From: Acinetobacter baumannii
GTDB lineage: Bacteria; Pseudomonadota; Gammaproteobacteria; Pseudomonadales; Moraxellaceae
DNA length: 64,000 bases
NCBI RefSeq assembly: GCF_016508585.1
Contig: NZ_JADVOP010000019.1
Location: forward strand, 1-64,000
Reading direction: 5' to 3'
The translations under genes and the position numbers were made by a program. This document shows, piece after piece, positions 1 to 10,410 of the stretch. Below the pieces are notes generated by a model, which saw only the letters and a list, made by a program, of their open reading frames with translations, had not been told where the DNA came from and did not search any database. Each line of letters opens with the position of its first letter. Position 1 is the stretch's first letter.

Positions 1-64
1 AAATTAATACTTAATCAGCACAAAAAACAGTTAATTAATCGTATAAATTTCACTCGATATAAAT

Positions 65-985
65 TTAAGAGGCAGAAACAGATTTACTTTTTTTGACACT
101 ATGTGACTTTTTTTGTGCCAAAGCAATGCCGACTAAAATGATGATACCACCAATAGTATGATAAATCGTCCACTCTTCATGTAACCAGAAATAAGCAATA
201 ATGGCAGTAAATACAGGCATTAAGTTCATGAAGATACTGGTTCTATTTGGACCTAGATATTGAACAGCCATCATCCAGAGTAAAGGTGCGATCAGAGAAG
301 GAAATGCACCGGCATACAGCACACTGGCAGCATTACTCGCATTAATCGCATCAATTCCCAAATAAAATACAAAAGGTAAGTGATAAATCAAAGTAAATGC
401 AATTTGTACATATAGACTCAAGAGTAATGGCACTTTTAATTGCCATTTTTTTAAAAAGACCCCATAAAAAGCATAAAAGAATACGGCCAGGACCATGATC
501 AAATCACCTGAATGACCTGACAATTGGGTCAAATGCGTAAAATCTCCACGTCCGATCACATACACCAACCCCGCAAAAGACAATATGCTTCCAACCACCG
601 CATAGCGATTTGGAATTTCACGCAACAACATCATTGACACGAGAATGGTAAATACCGGTATAAAGGCATTGATAATGCCCATATTCGTTGCAGTGGTGTA
701 ATGCGCTGCACTATATGCCAAACCTTGATACAAGAACATCCCAAAAGCACTCAGAACGGCGAATTGAATAAAGTGCTGACGGATTAGGTCCCATTGCTGC
801 CAAACCTTGGGCAACATCAAAGGCGTCAAAAGAATAAATGCCACCAACCAGCGATAAAAACTAATACTGACAGGTGAAATATAATCAGTTACATAACGTG
901 TCACCGCAATATTCAGTGACCAGATCAAAACAGCGATAATGGGTAAACTGACGGCCCACCACATGGGTTTAGTGTTGCTGTACAT
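65..985 (-). CDS. EamA/DMT-family permease
   Basis: This is a 306-residue, very hydrophobic protein with about ten predicted membrane segments in two tandem halves, the classic two-EamA-repeat layout of drug/metabolite transporters (RhaT/YdcZ type). The N-terminal half holds the SFYRWLVAF stretch and the second half the PSLIAPLLWMMAV stretch typical of the family. The C-terminus is a short basic, Ser/Lys-rich cytoplasmic tail. Members export amino acids, metabolites or drugs across the inner membrane; the substrate cannot be read from sequence. It lies downstream of the tetR gene on the same strand with 135 bases between them, so it may or may not share that transcript. Confidence 0.85.
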   Translation of the reverse strand: MYSNTKPMWWAVSLPIIAVLIWSLNIAVTRYVTDYISPVSISFYRWLVAFILLTPLMLPKVWQQWDLIRQHFIQFAVLSAFGMFLYQGLAYSAAHYTTATNMGIINAFIPVFTILVSMMLLREIPNRYAVVGSILSFAGLVYVIGRGDFTHLTQLSGHSGDLIMVLAVFFYAFYGVFLKKWQLKVPLLLSLYVQIAFTLIYHLPFVFYLGIDAINASNAASVLYAGAFPSLIAPLLWMMAVQYLGPNRTSIFMNLMPVFTAIIAYFWLHEEWTIYHTIGGIIILVGIALAQKKSHSVKKSKSVSAS

Positions 986-1120
986 AACTTCGACTATTCT
1001 TGAGGACTTGCAATAATTATCAATGAAGTCTGAATCAATTTAAATATGGCATTTCAGACATCTATAGGGCTTTTCAGACAAATCATGCTGAGGCATTGAT
1101 CTTACTGAAAATTTTCAAGC

Positions 1121-1765
1121 CTAAAATAAGTCCCAGGTCTTTATTGCCAGTGCTACCACATTTTGCAACTGTTTTAGCCCCACCCCATCACGTGCCTGCA
1201 TGGTTAAACCTTGAATCACTGTAGAATAATAATCTGCCATCGCTTGTAAATCAGCTTTTGGATTTAGATCACCATCTTTTATACCCTGCGCTAAACGTTG
1301 ATAAATTCTTTCTTTAACTTGTTGTCTTTTGACTAACAAATCATGCTGAATTGGAGCATGTTCTTGGGAACAATTGATGGTCGCTGTAACCAGCATACAA
1401 CCCGTTGGTTTATTTTGTTGAACGAGTTTTTTAAGATTTTCATGCAGATAAAGTTCAATGGCAATTTTTGCAGTCTTGGCTTCTTGAAAAATAATATCTA
1501 ATGAACAAGCCTCGTGTTTTAAGTAATACGCTAGACATGCATGAAAAAACTGTGATTTATCACCAAAACTACTATAAATACTCGGTGCAGTCAGGTTGAG
1601 TGCTTTGGTTAAATCACTCATGGATGTTGCTTCATAGCCAAATTCCCAAAACAACAGCATCGCTTTATGCAACACCTGTTGTTCATCAAAACATTTGGGA
1701 CGACCACGTCCGCGTTTAATCACCGGTTTTTCCGCGACTAAATCATGCTCTTCAGAATCCGCCAT
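1121..1765 (-). CDS. TetR-family transcriptional regulator
   Basis: A 214-residue regulator. After a basic RGRGRPK arm it has a TetR-type helix-turn-helix at about residues 45-70 (TSMSDLTKALNL then SIYSSFGDK), followed by an all-helical ligand-binding domain. I start it at the Met of MADSEEHD because the 37 codons further upstream are AT-rich, hydrophobic and unlike the family. It is divergent from the MFS gene at 1906 with about 140 bases between, the usual geometry for a repressor of the neighbouring pump. The eamA gene follows on its own strand. The ligand is unknown and I found no clear palindromic operator by eye. Confidence 0.88.
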   Translation of the reverse strand: MADSEEHDLVAEKPVIKRGRGRPKCFDEQQVLHKAMLLFWEFGYEATSMSDLTKALNLTAPSIYSSFGDKSQFFHACLAYYLKHEACSLDIIFQEAKTAKIAIELYLHENLKKLVQQNKPTGCMLVTATINCSQEHAPIQHDLLVKRQQVKERIYQRLAQGIKDGDLNPKADLQAMADYYSTVIQGLTMQARDGVGLKQLQNVVALAIKTWDLF

Positions 1766-1905
1766 AATCTTCACACATATTTTTATAACAAACATTATTA
1801 AATTAATTGACAGCTGAGAATTAATCAAATATTTTATTTTTATAACGATCGCTAATGAATTAAAACTTTCCGTCACATTCTCACGCTTTCATCAGGACTA
1901 TATCC

Positions 1906-3159
1906 ATGAACATGATGCAATCAGAAATCTCGCAACAACCTTCAACAGAGGTTGCCCCCAGTAATCAGGGCAGTTGGCTAGCACTGCTCACCGTGGCTGT
2001 CACTGCTTTTGCCTTGGTCACCAGCGAATTTCTTCCCATCGGTGTTCTGAATAGTATTTCTGCAGATTTGCATGTTTCTGTCGGTACAGCAGGATTAATG
2101 ATTACATTACCAGGCATCATGGCAGCCTTAGCAGCTCCACTGTTACCTGTGCTGGTAAAAAACCTGGATCGACGTTATTTGCTACTTGCTCTTGCCGCAA
2201 CCATGGTCATTGCCAATGCCATTACTGCAATTGCACCGAATTTTGAAATTTTATTGATCAGTCGTTTTATTCTTGGTTTTGCGATTGGTGGCTTCTGGGC
2301 AACAGCAATTGCTTTAAGTGGTCGTTTAGCCCCGAGCCAACTGCCTATTGCCAAAGCAACCGCAACAGTTATGGCTGGTGTAACGTTAGCAACTGTGCTT
2401 GGTGTGCCGATTGGCACATGGCTCAGTGACGCTTATGGCTGGCGCACATCATTTGCCATTACTGCAGTCATCGGATTTATAGTCTTGTTGTTGGGTGTAA
2501 AATTTATTCCAAGTTTAAAACCAGAATCAGCAATCCATTTTAAAGATTTACCTGCTTTATTAAGAATCAATAAAGCCAGACAAGGTTTGATTATTATCTT
2601 ATTAATTGGTTTAGCTCATTTTTCTTCCTATAGTTATCTCACACCATTTTTCAAAAATTCAGCAGGTTTTGATAATGCAACCATCAGTTCGCTATTGTTA
2701 TTATTTGGCGTAGCCGGTGTATTTGGGAATGCGTTTGCTGGCTACAGCGGTAATTTAAATGTTCGCTATACTTTTGCCTTTGTCGCGATCTGCTTTGCAA
2801 TCGTGTTCTTCGGCTTTCCCCTGTTTGCAGTTCAACCGATTGGCGCATTTATTCTGACTGCACTTTGGGGCTTCGCATTTGGCGCTTTTCCAACCACTGC
2901 AAATATCTGGATGTTTTTACATGCGCCACATGCAGTCGAAAAAGGAATGCCTCTATTTGTTGGTTTTTTCCAAGTCATGATTGCAACAGGTGCTTTGATC
3001 GGCGGCTATGTTGTTGATCATTTTAATGCCAACATTTTATTGTATAGTGTACTGAGCTTTATTCTTTTAGCCTTTGTTTCAATTTTCACCTTGAGTCGAG
3101 GCTTAAATAATCCAAAAGCTGAAACCAATACTATGCAATGTGAGAGTTCAAACTTTTAA
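1906..3159 (+). CDS. MFS transporter, DHA1 family
   Basis: A 417-residue, 12-helix major facilitator. The motif-A-like loop between helices 2 and 3 reads VKNLDRRYLL, and the helix 4-5 region (RFILGFAIGGFWATA) fits the DHA1 group of NepI/YdhP-like exporters. It most likely works as an inner-membrane proton-driven exporter, with substrate unknown. It is divergent from the tetR gene, and the AraC-type regulator starts two bases after its stop, so transporter and second regulator are almost certainly co-transcribed. Control by both regulators is inferred from position only. Confidence 0.87.
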   Translation: MNMMQSEISQQPSTEVAPSNQGSWLALLTVAVTAFALVTSEFLPIGVLNSISADLHVSVGTAGLMITLPGIMAALAAPLLPVLVKNLDRRYLLLALAATMVIANAITAIAPNFEILLISRFILGFAIGGFWATAIALSGRLAPSQLPIAKATATVMAGVTLATVLGVPIGTWLSDAYGWRTSFAITAVIGFIVLLLGVKFIPSLKPESAIHFKDLPALLRINKARQGLIIILLIGLAHFSSYSYLTPFFKNSAGFDNATISSLLLLFGVAGVFGNAFAGYSGNLNVRYTFAFVAICFAIVFFGFPLFAVQPIGAFILTALWGFAFGAFPTTANIWMFLHAPHAVEKGMPLFVGFFQVMIATGALIGGYVVDHFNANILLYSVLSFILLAFVSIFTLSRGLNNPKAETNTMQCESSNF

Positions 3160-3161
3160 CC

Positions 3162-3908
3162 ATGTATTCAAATCTGATTTCCGTAGAAGAATTTTTCTAT
3201 CAGAAACATGATGTCGTCACCCCCCATTGTAATCTATGGGGGGACTTCAATTTAAGCCTCAATGGGACTTTAGAGCTTACCGTTGCAGATCAAATCTATT
3301 TATCACCGCCCAGTTATGGTTTATGGATTCCCCCGCAAACTGAACACTGTTGTACGGCGGTAGATGATTTGCTCACACGTTATATCTGTATCCGTCTTCA
3401 TCCCCGGATTTGTCAACAGCTGTCAAGCAACACACAAACTTTAAGTATTCGACCATTTTTACGGCATACCATTGAAGAAATTTTAGATCAGCAAAAGCAA
3501 GGAATTCCATCCCCCACATATCATCAACACCTATTACAACTGTTGGTCGATCAAATTCAAAATAGCGCCTGTTATGAACACTATTTACCACAAACGGATC
3601 ATCCGATTTTAAAACCTATTCTTGAACAGCTTTCAGACACTCGGCAATTTAACCGCGGTTTACAAGAAATCTTAGACAGCTTTCAGATTACTGAACGACA
3701 TGCACTCCGGTTAAGCCAAGATTCCCTAAAACTGTCTCTGTCTGAATGGCGAAACCGCGCCAAGATCATTCATGCAATTTCACTGATTCAACAAGGTTTT
3801 TCAGTAAAAAAAATCAGCCTAGAACTGGGATACCAACATACCTCTAGCTTTATTGAATTTTTTAAACGCTATACCCACCAGACACCTGCTCAGATGCGTA
3901 ATCTTTAG
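3162..3908 (+). CDS. AraC-family transcriptional regulator
   Basis: 248 residues. The N-terminal part resembles the cupin-like sensor of AraC regulators (YGLWIPPQTEHCC). The C-terminal third holds the double helix-turn-helix; its second motif (VKKISLELGYQHTSSFIEFFKRY then TPAQMR) is the family signature at the very end. It begins two bases after the MFS stop, so it is translated from the same message. It probably regulates that pump or acts with the TetR protein; the inducer is unknown. Confidence 0.88.
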   Translation: MYSNLISVEEFFYQKHDVVTPHCNLWGDFNLSLNGTLELTVADQIYLSPPSYGLWIPPQTEHCCTAVDDLLTRYICIRLHPRICQQLSSNTQTLSIRPFLRHTIEEILDQQKQGIPSPTYHQHLLQLLVDQIQNSACYEHYLPQTDHPILKPILEQLSDTRQFNRGLQEILDSFQITERHALRLSQDSLKLSLSEWRNRAKIIHAISLIQQGFSVKKISLELGYQHTSSFIEFFKRYTHQTPAQMRNL

Positions 3909-4090
3909 ATCAAAGGCTTTTTTAAGTGACAATTTTCACTTTATTGCTAAGCTTATGTACAAAAATACTATAGAAAATTGCCTTAAAATTGTGCATTTTG
4001 CATCTTATGCTCAAAATTAAGCATATAACTTTATGAATATGTAGACTTAGGTCAGATTCTTAAGAATTTTAAATAATGAAGGGTTTTATA

Positions 4091-4615
4091 ATGAAAAAAT
4101 TACTACTTGCTACGCTATGTGCTTCAGCATTCGCTTTAACTGCATGTGATAAAAAACCAGCAGATGCTGCGTCTGGTACGGACAGTAAACCTGCTGCTGC
4201 AGCTGCTTCTCTCAGCACCAACAATGCTGCGGATATCAAAAGCGATTTAACTGCACTTCAATCTATGTCTACAGCAAAAGCAAAAGAAGCATTAAACTTC
4301 CAAACTGAAGTGATGCAAGCTGCTCAAAAAGGGGATAAAGATGCACTGAAAAGTGTAGTTGATAAAATGAAAACCTATGTTGATGGCTTCAATAAAGACT
4401 TGGACGGTTTGGCACTGAAAAGTACTGAAGTAGCATCGGTACGCGACAAAATGAAGGAATCAAACAACCTTGGCGTTGAAATGTCTGAAGCCGGTTTAGC
4501 AAGTTCGCCAGATCCACAAAAAATTATGGAGCTGCAAAAGAAAGGTACTGAGTTACAACAAAGCCTGTTAACTGAAATGCAAGCACTTCAAACCAAAGCC
4601 AATGCTGCACCATAA
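4091..4615 (+). CDS. Lipoprotein, coiled-coil, paralogue of 5558-6157
   Basis: A 174-residue predicted lipoprotein. From the second Met (MKKLLL) it has a clean signal peptide and lipobox LTAC with the acylated Cys followed by DKKPADAA, so it is lipidated and periplasm- or outer-membrane-facing. An Ala/Ser-rich linker is followed by a helical domain of about 120 residues rich in Lys, Gln and Ala. Part of that domain (VVDKMKTYVDGFNKDLDGL then LKSTEV) aligns with the lipoprotein two genes downstream. No enzymatic motif is visible and I do not recognise a named family. A strong terminator follows the stop. Confidence 0.72.
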   Translation: MKKLLLATLCASAFALTACDKKPADAASGTDSKPAAAAASLSTNNAADIKSDLTALQSMSTAKAKEALNFQTEVMQAAQKGDKDALKSVVDKMKTYVDGFNKDLDGLALKSTEVASVRDKMKESNNLGVEMSEAGLASSPDPQKIMELQKKGTELQQSLLTEMQALQTKANAAP

Positions 4616-4637
4616 CTCATTCAATTTGATGCGTATT

Positions 4638-4667
4638 AAAAGCAGATCTCTTGATCTGCTTTTTTAT
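4638..4667 (+). terminator. Rho-independent terminator after the lipoprotein gene
   Basis: An inverted repeat AAAGCAGATC / GATCTGCTTT with a TCTT loop is followed by a T-run. It lies 23 bases past the stop of the lipoprotein gene and separates it from the glutathione peroxidase gene. Confidence 0.85.
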
Positions 4668-4766
4668 TTGCACTTAGATACAAATGCAACTTGCCGAAAT
4701 CATGCAATATCGTTAAAACATTAAACATATTTTCTACTCGAAGACTTCATGTTTAAGGATAAAACC

Positions 4767-5312
4767 ATGCGCAATTCTGTATATGATATTCCTGTCAATA
4801 CCATCAAAGGTGATCCCGTTACCTTGAATCAATATCAAGGTAAAGTCCTGTTAATTGTCAATGTGGCTTCTAAATGTGGGCTGACACCACAATATGAAGG
4901 GCTTGAAAAGCTCTATACCGAAAAGAAAGATCAAGGATTTGAAGTATTGGGCTTTCCAGCAAATAACTTTCTTGCTCAAGAACCCGGTAGCAATGATGAG
5001 ATCGAGCAGTTTTGTTCATTGACCTACAATGTAGATTTTCCGCTTTTTGCAAAAATTTCAGTGGCTGGCGATGACAAACACCCGCTTTATGACACTTTAA
5101 TTCATGCAATCCCAGAGCGTATTGGTGAAGGTCCATGGTGGAAAGATTTAGTCGATTACGGTTTAACACCAAATCCAAAACCAGAAGTACTTTGGAACTT
5201 TGAGAAATTCTTAATTGGGAAAAATGGCGAAATTGTGGCACGTTTTGCGCCGGATATTACTGCGGATGACCCACGCATTACTTCAGCAATTGAAGCTGAA
5301 TTAGCTAAATGA
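4767..5312 (+). CDS. Glutathione peroxidase (Cys-type, BtuE/Gpx-like)
   Basis: 181 residues with a thioredoxin fold. It reduces hydrogen peroxide and organic hydroperoxides using glutathione or, more often in bacteria, thioredoxin. The catalytic set is visible: Cys37 in NVASKCGLTPQYEGL (Cys, not selenocysteine), Gln71 in AQEPGSNDEI, and Trp143-Asn144 in WNFEKFLI. The FxxNNF..QEPG segment is FPANNFLAQEPG. I start at the Met preceded by AAGGATAAAACC, a good ribosome site, rather than six codons upstream. It is cytoplasmic and monocistronic, sitting between two paralogous lipoproteins. Confidence 0.93.
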   Translation: MRNSVYDIPVNTIKGDPVTLNQYQGKVLLIVNVASKCGLTPQYEGLEKLYTEKKDQGFEVLGFPANNFLAQEPGSNDEIEQFCSLTYNVDFPLFAKISVAGDDKHPLYDTLIHAIPERIGEGPWWKDLVDYGLTPNPKPEVLWNFEKFLIGKNGEIVARFAPDITADDPRITSAIEAELAK

Positions 5313-5557
5313 CGATGCTGTTTGATGCTGAACATCGTGAATGGATGACCTAAAATACTCCAGCAGGATTTTATAGATCATTGGATAATCAGGATTAAAA
5401 AGTATGGGTACAACGATTGTGCTCATACTCCCCAATTTCCAAAGAAGTGAATGGTTCAAGTTACAGTCTGTATACCCTTTGCAACAATCCTCAATCTCTA
5501 CATTTTTGCATCCTATATTATTCATTGCATAGCCAATCAGATGAATTGTGGATCTCA

Positions 5558-6157
5558 ATGAAAAAGTTGCTACAGGGTGCTGTTTTACCTTTTATTATTT
5601 TTACTTCAGGCATTTTACTTTTGGGCTGTAATCAAGCAGTTGAACAATCACGTCAACAGCAAGAGTTTGAATCGAATGAGACATCCGATCAAGCATTAAA
5701 CTCAAAATCAGAAGTAATCCATAAAACTTCTGAGGATTTAAAATCGGGTAACCTGTTTTATATCGCTCGCGATGTCGCCGATGTTCAATTAAAAACTGGT
5801 GATTATATTGAGAAACTGCAACAGACTCAGTCTGATTTGCAACAAGCTGTTCAATCTAAAAACAGCATCGTATTACAGCAAACCGTAAAAGATCTGAGCC
5901 GTGAGCTACAGGGCTTTAACACTGCTTTAATTTCTCTAGACCTGAAAAGTCAGGAAATCGATGGCTTACGCCAGCAAGTTTTACAGAGTAATCAGCAACT
6001 TCTTAACTCTGCACTGCTAAATGGTGATGTAGATATTTCAAAAGTCGATTTTAAGAAAATTGAGCAGCAAATGAATAATATTCAAATGGATATGCTTAAA
6101 CTTGCAAGTATGATGATCCCCAACGCAAAAGACACGGCATCCTCCGAACAAAGTTGA
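5558..6157 (+). CDS. Lipoprotein, paralogue of 4091-4615
   Basis: 199 residues from MKKLLQGA; the 47 codons upstream do not look coding. The signal peptide ends in a lipobox-like LLLGC with the Cys followed by NQAVEQ, so it is a predicted lipoprotein. The rest is Gln-rich and helical and probably coiled. Part of it (LSRELQGFNTALISL then LKSQEI) aligns with the upstream lipoprotein, suggesting an old tandem duplication with the peroxidase gene between the copies. Function unknown; envelope stress or structural roles are possible but unsupported. Confidence 0.68.
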   Translation: MKKLLQGAVLPFIIFTSGILLLGCNQAVEQSRQQQEFESNETSDQALNSKSEVIHKTSEDLKSGNLFYIARDVADVQLKTGDYIEKLQQTQSDLQQAVQSKNSIVLQQTVKDLSRELQGFNTALISLDLKSQEIDGLRQQVLQSNQQLLNSALLNGDVDISKVDFKKIEQQMNNIQMDMLKLASMMIPNAKDTASSEQS

Positions 6158-6177
6158 TCTGCTATCCCATTGATTCA

Positions 6178-6642
6178 TTAGATAGGCTTGGCAGCATTAC
6201 ATGAGGGATCTTGTCCCAATGCTCGTTTTGCATCAAGTTTAAAACGAGCTTGAGCAGATTTATAACCTGTAGGTAAGAATAGTGTTAATCGGGTTTTATT
6301 CTTACCTATAGATTCCACCAAGGTTTTTGATAAATAGGCTCCGCCCTTCGTACGTGCAAATAAAGTGCCCATTTCCAAATCTTGTTCTAGTTTATTGTCA
6401 GTAAATACAAAGTCATGTTCGCCAGTAAAAGCAACACATCGGCCATAAGCCATTTTTAGATTCTTAAAAGCAACAAGATAATCAATATTCAACTCCGTTT
6501 CCAAACCATTATTGACTGAGTTTGCCACTAAATTGGCTTCAGTGGGTAGATTCGGTGTCGTGACAAACTGACTTTGACATGCACTCAGACTGCTGGCAAT
6601 AAATACGCAAAATATAGCGCGAAATTGAATATGTTTGTTCAT
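6178..6642 (-). CDS. Small secreted lipoprotein, unknown function
   Basis: 154 residues from the Met of MNKHIQFRAIF. The signal peptide ends in LSAC with the Cys followed by QSQFVTTP. The body contains a possible disulfide pair: a Cys in AYGRCVAFTGEHDF and another near the end in DPSCNAAKPI. No catalytic motif is seen. The longer frame reaching 6756 would overlap the divergent kinase gene and lacks a signal-like start, so I trimmed it. Both this gene and the kinase gene then have a promoter region of about 95 bases between them. Confidence 0.68.
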   Translation of the reverse strand: MNKHIQFRAIFCVFIASSLSACQSQFVTTPNLPTEANLVANSVNNGLETELNIDYLVAFKNLKMAYGRCVAFTGEHDFVFTDNKLEQDLEMGTLFARTKGGAYLSKTLVESIGKNKTRLTLFLPTGYKSAQARFKLDAKRALGQDPSCNAAKPI

Positions 6643-6736
6643 TTTAGATTTATTAGCGTTCTCCACATTGAATCGATTGTAGCAGAATTCATAAACATGC
6701 TTTAATACTGAATTCATCTTATTTTTGTAGTGTTTC

Positions 6737-7180
6737 ATGCAGCTGATTCTATTCACAGGTGTACAAGCTTCTGGTAAATCAACATTTTATCAACACTATT
6801 TTTACCATACTCATTTACGTATCAACTTAGATATGCTGAAAACAAGGCATCGTGAGAATATCATCTTTGAAGCAGCTTTGGCTTCAAAAACCAAAATTGT
6901 GATCGACAATACCAACATGCGCCAGGTAGATCGTACCCGTTATATACAACGTGCCAAAGCGGTAGGTTTTCAAATCATTTCTTATTATTTTGAAACAGAC
7001 CTCGACAGCACTCTACAACGGAATGCGCAACGCTCAGGTAAAGCCAACATTCCAGAAAAGGGCGTAAAAGCCACATTTTATAAACTCGAAATTCCCAAAA
7101 TTTCTGAGGGCTTTGATGCATTATTTAAAGTAAAACTCATTCCAAACGATGGCTTTGCAATTCAGTCTGTTGATCAATAA
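6737..7180 (+). CDS. P-loop kinase of the T4 polynucleotide-kinase type
   Basis: 147 residues. The Walker A is GVQASGKST at residues 8-16, followed by an NLDMLKTRHR segment and the IVIDNTNMRQVDRTRY motif that is typical of the AAA_33 / T4 Pnkp kinase domain (VxDNTN, then basic residues). Such enzymes phosphorylate 5'-OH RNA or DNA ends, though some phosphorylate small molecules. There is no attached phosphatase or ligase domain. It lies two genes from a Thg1-family RNA polymerase-like gene, which suggests a role in RNA end repair. That role is inference; the family call is fairly secure. Confidence 0.75.
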   Translation: MQLILFTGVQASGKSTFYQHYFYHTHLRINLDMLKTRHRENIIFEAALASKTKIVIDNTNMRQVDRTRYIQRAKAVGFQIISYYFETDLDSTLQRNAQRSGKANIPEKGVKATFYKLEIPKISEGFDALFKVKLIPNDGFAIQSVDQ

Positions 7181-7184
7181 AAAA

Positions 7185-7502
7185 TTAGTCTTGCGCTGTT
7201 TTCCATAGTTTAAATGCCATTTGCATCTGTTGTTGAATCGGTAGCGACACTTTATTGCGTTCTAAATTTGAAAAGTCACCCCGATAGGTTTCCGCCACAA
7301 TCGAGTTTGCCAAATCTTCGATTGCAATTCGTCCTTTGTGCTGATACTGCACAATATCTGTTTCAGTGAGTGCAATATCCCAACAAGATACAACTGAGCT
7401 CATATCCACAGCAATGCTGAGATAATATTGGTCTTGAGCTTGGTAGAGTTCCCAAAAGTGCGCTTGCTGCTCAATAAGTTGCATCATTGAATAAAATTCC
7501 AT
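7185..7502 (-). CDS. Conserved-looking protein of unknown function, 105 aa
   Basis: A small soluble protein, converging on the kinase gene with four bases between stops and divergent from the Thg1-like gene. It is acidic with several Trp residues (AHFWELYQAQDQYY, WDIAL, FKLWKTAQD) and no signal or membrane segment. I do not recognise the family. An internal double Met near 7487 is preceded by TGGAA at ribosome-site distance and may be the real start, shortening the protein by five residues. Confidence 0.55.
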   Translation of the reverse strand: MEFYSMMQLIEQQAHFWELYQAQDQYYLSIAVDMSSVVSCWDIALTETDIVQYQHKGRIAIEDLANSIVAETYRGDFSNLERNKVSLPIQQQMQMAFKLWKTAQD

Positions 7503-7580
7503 TTTTATTGTTCAGATTATGCTAAAACTAGTTCATCTTGAAATATAACTTTAGCATGATGAATAATTCGTAGTATCGCC

Positions 7581-8357
7581 ATGAGATTTGATGATTTAGA
7601 TCGTACATTACGTGTTTTTGAAACAGCTTATGACTTTTGTGTTCCTCCTGAGCAATATATTGTGGTTCGACTGGATGGACGGGGCTTCACCAAGTTGACC
7701 AAAGAGATTTGGAAATTTGAAGCCCCCTTTGATCTGCGTTTCCGCGATTTGATGGTCGAAACAACGGTCCATCTCATGCAGTGTGGTTTCAATATCATTT
7801 ATGGTTATACACAAAGTGATGAGATTTCCTTATTGTTTCATTTAGAAGATGACAGCTTTAATCGTAAAACACGAAAAATTATTTCTATCCTCGCCGCCGA
7901 AGCCAGCGCAAAATTCAGCATCTTACACGGTGAGATGGCAACTTTTGATGCTCGAATTTGCATACTGCCCAATGCAAAAATGACCGAAGATTATTTTCGT
8001 TGGCGCCATGAAGATGCTCATCGCAATGCACTCAATGCTCATTGCTATTGGATGTTGCGCAAAGAAGGTCAAACTGTAAACAATGCAACCTCACAAGTAA
8101 AAGGATTATCTCGCCAAGATAAACATAATCTACTTTTTAGCCGTGAAATTAACTTCAATGCATTGCCATCATGGCAAAAGCGTGGCACAGGTTTATATTG
8201 GACAGAAATTGAAAAAAGTGGTTTTAATCCCAAAACCAAACAGCCGACAATCTCAATCCGTCGACAGATTTTTAAAGATTATGAATTACCTTTAGGGGAT
8301 GAGTATAGTCAATTCATACAACAGCAATTTTTATTGAAGCAAAAACAAGCCTTTTAA
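7581..8357 (+). CDS. Thg1-like 3'-5' RNA polymerase (tRNAHis guanylyltransferase family)
   Basis: 258 residues. Thg1 and Thg1-like proteins add nucleotides in the 3'-to-5' direction to tRNA 5' ends. The palm-domain metal site is visible: Asp32 in VVRLDGRGFTKLT and Asp80-Glu81 in YTQSDEISLLF. RWRHEDAHRNALN and the late LFSREINFNALPSWQKRG stretch are also family-like. Bacterial tRNAHis normally has G-1 encoded in the gene, so bacterial members are thought to repair 5'-truncated tRNAs rather than add G-1. The length matches eukaryotic Thg1. It starts 79 bases from the divergent 105-aa gene. Confidence 0.9.
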   Translation: MRFDDLDRTLRVFETAYDFCVPPEQYIVVRLDGRGFTKLTKEIWKFEAPFDLRFRDLMVETTVHLMQCGFNIIYGYTQSDEISLLFHLEDDSFNRKTRKIISILAAEASAKFSILHGEMATFDARICILPNAKMTEDYFRWRHEDAHRNALNAHCYWMLRKEGQTVNNATSQVKGLSRQDKHNLLFSREINFNALPSWQKRGTGLYWTEIEKSGFNPKTKQPTISIRRQIFKDYELPLGDEYSQFIQQQFLLKQKQAF

Positions 8358-8497
8358 AATATATCTATTCGAGTAAACCCATATCGATCTTTGCTTATAC
8401 CACTCATGTGTAAATAAATTAGATATTATTAAACTAAATGAGTATTCACTTCTAAAATCCAAGTTTTCGTTATAAGCCATTTGTTTAGCAATCGCAT

Positions 8498-8526
8498 AAA
8501 AAAACCACCCTCTCGGGTGGTTTTTC
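8498..8526 (-). terminator. Terminator of the atp operon
   Basis: A GC-rich stem AAACCACCC / GGGTGGTTT with a TCTC loop, flanked by an A-run and a T-run, so it can act in both directions. It lies 17 bases past the atpC stop on the minus strand and also faces the end of the Thg1-like transcript. Confidence 0.92.
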
Positions 8527-8542
8527 AATCGCCAACTGCGTC

Positions 8543-8962
8543 TTATTGAGCGCGGTTTTTGATTTTGCGGATGGTTTCCAACTGAGCAGCAGTTTCTGCA
8601 AGCGCAGCCAAAGCAGCAGCAGCATCCAAGTCGCTTTTTTGATTTGCGAGCAATTGTTCAGCATTTTTACGTGCTTCGATAATTGCAGCTTCATCTAAGT
8701 TGTCAGCACGAATTGCAGTATCTGCAAGAACGGTAACAACATGCGGTTGAACTTCTAGAACACCACCAGATACATAGATTAACTCTTCTGTACCGTTTTC
8801 AAGCAGAACGCGAATCGCGCCCGGCTTGAGCAAAGTGACTAACGGCGCGTGACCAGGCATAATACCCAATTCACCGCCAGCACCTTTTGCGATAAGCATT
8901 GTCACAGTGCCTGAGTACAAAGACTCTTTAACACTTACAACATCACATTGCATAGTCGACAT
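8543..8962 (-). CDS. atpC: ATP synthase F1 epsilon subunit
   Basis: 139 residues: an N-terminal beta-sandwich (MQCDVVSVKESLYSGTV, then GELGIMPGHAPLVTLLKPG) and a C-terminal two-helix hairpin rich in Ala. The epsilon subunit sits on the central stalk with gamma, couples rotation to catalysis and can inhibit ATP hydrolysis through its C-terminal helices. Length and order are normal for proteobacteria. It is the last gene of the operon, 27 bases after atpD. Confidence 0.97.
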   Translation of the reverse strand: MSTMQCDVVSVKESLYSGTVTMLIAKGAGGELGIMPGHAPLVTLLKPGAIRVLLENGTEELIYVSGGVLEVQPHVVTVLADTAIRADNLDEAAIIEARKNAEQLLANQKSDLDAAAALAALAETAAQLETIRKIKNRAQ

Positions 8963-8989
8963 GTGAATCTCCTAAATGAGAGTTGCTAA

Positions 8990-10399
<1,410 letters not shown>

Positions 10400-10410
10400 T
10401 CAAAATAATG

